This document shows positions 63,515 to 64,000 of a stretch of 64,000 nt of DNA, piece after piece (the first letter of the stretch is position 1; the number at the start of each line of letters is the position of its first letter). Under the pieces are notes generated by a model. It saw only the letters and a list, made by a program, of their open reading frames with translations. It was not told where the DNA came from and searched no databases. The stretch is from Frischella japonica (GTDB lineage: Bacteria > Pseudomonadota > Gammaproteobacteria > Enterobacterales > Orbaceae), in the NCBI RefSeq assembly GCF_014489845.1, contig NZ_JABURY010000003.1, positions 1-64,000 of the forward strand. The letters run 5' to 3'. A program made the position numbers and the translations under genes.

Positions 63515-64000
63515 ATGACGTTTCACAAAAAAATTACAATAAAGCGTATCGCTTTATTGATCATTTTCATATTAATAATGATTTATATTGTTAAATGGAT
63601 TTTTGTCACGCCGACGCCTATTCCTAGATATATTACAACCCAAGTTGAGCGAGGTAACATAGAGAAAACAGTACTCGCTGATGGGAAAATTAGTGCTTTT
63701 AAGCTAGTTAATGTTGGAGCTCAAGTTTCTGGGCAAATAAAGAAATTATATGTAAAGCTTGGTGAAGAAGTGAAAATGGGCGATATGATTGCAGAAATTG
63801 ATGATCTGAAACAGAAAAATGATTTAAAACAATCAGAAGCGTCATTAGCGAGTTTAGAAGCCCAACGTAAAGCAAAAGAAGCTAATCTGAAAAACTATCA
63901 ATTAACTTATAATCGGCAATTAAAATTAGTCAAAAAAGGCGTCGGTATTCAATCAGAACTTGATGCTGCGGAAGCTCAACTTGATTCAATTAAAGCCGAT
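63515..64000 (+). CDS. macA: Macrolide efflux membrane fusion protein MacA-like (5' part)
   Basis: MacA is the periplasmic adaptor of the MacAB-TolC pump, which exports macrolides, enterotoxin and protoporphyrin-like compounds in E. coli. The first 162 residues are in the window: a membrane anchor (about 10-30), the lipoyl half VNVGAQVSGQIKKLYVKLGE (about 66-85) and the start of the helical hairpin. They follow E. coli MacA well. The gene runs off the right edge; macB is expected next. Confidence 0.85.
   Translation, partial: MTFHKKITIKRIALLIIFILIMIYIVKWIFVTPTPIPRYITTQVERGNIEKTVLADGKISAFKLVNVGAQVSGQIKKLYVKLGEEVKMGDMIAEIDDLKQKNDLKQSEASLASLEAQRKAKEANLKNYQLTYNRQLKLVKKGVGIQSELDAAEAQLDSIKAD

Overview
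The window is AT-rich DNA from a gammaproteobacterium. Nearly every gene has a close Escherichia coli counterpart, often in the same local order. Examples are lpoA-yraN-diaA-dolP, iscRSUA-hscBA-fdx, S10-spc-alpha, ubiA/plsB convergent, gpmI-envC-yibQ and lptCAB-rpoN. The strong AT bias, the ascorbate-family PTS, the NarK-type porter and a Haemophilus-type TehB fit a host-associated Orbales/Orbaceae bacterium (Gilliamella/Orbus-like). That placement is inference; no tree was built.

Layout. 1-109 is the 3' part of a 5S rRNA gene. 333-2641 holds rppH-lgt-thyA. 2819-7643 holds rlmM, then lpoA, yraN, diaA and dolP. 7761-11436 (minus) is ubiU-ubiV-csdA plus csdE: oxygen-independent ubiquinone hydroxylation proteins beside a cysteine desulfurase and its sulfur acceptor. 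11795-17909 carries a CytR-like LacI regulator, xseA, xthA, tyrA and a second LacI regulator. That second regulator is divergent from an IIA-IIB-IIC PTS of the ascorbate family (18223-20360). A narK-like porter follows (21126-22481), then the isc operon (22658-28141) preceded by two tandem IscR boxes. 28258-32428 (minus) holds tehB, fmt and an SLC13 permease with TrkA-C domains.

32783-46745 is the complete S10, spc and alpha ribosomal-protein block. It includes rpmD and rpmJ, an S10 leader, an S8-type site in rplE, an S4-type pseudoknot leader before rpsM, and rpoA. After it come slyX, radC and slyD (minus), ubiA, plsB (minus), rpmB-rpmG, gpmI, envC-yibQ, and on the minus strand rapZ, rpoN, lptB, lptA, lptC and an acylphosphatase. 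The window ends inside a macA-like membrane fusion protein gene.

How it works together. Most of the window is core translation, envelope (lgt, lpoA, dolP, envC, plsB, lptABC) and Fe-S/quinone machinery. The most notable pattern is an absence. ptsP, which lies between rppH and lgt in E. coli, is missing, and so are hpf and ptsN, which lie between rpoN and rapZ. This suggests coordinated loss of the nitrogen PTS while RpoN and RapZ were kept. Other points of note are the ubiUV-csdA coupling, an iscX-less isc operon with an unusually long iscU-iscA spacer, an orphan PTS with its own LacI operator, and a candidate 31-residue protein at 58128-58223. I found no mobile element, CRISPR array, tRNA gene or obviously new multi-gene system.
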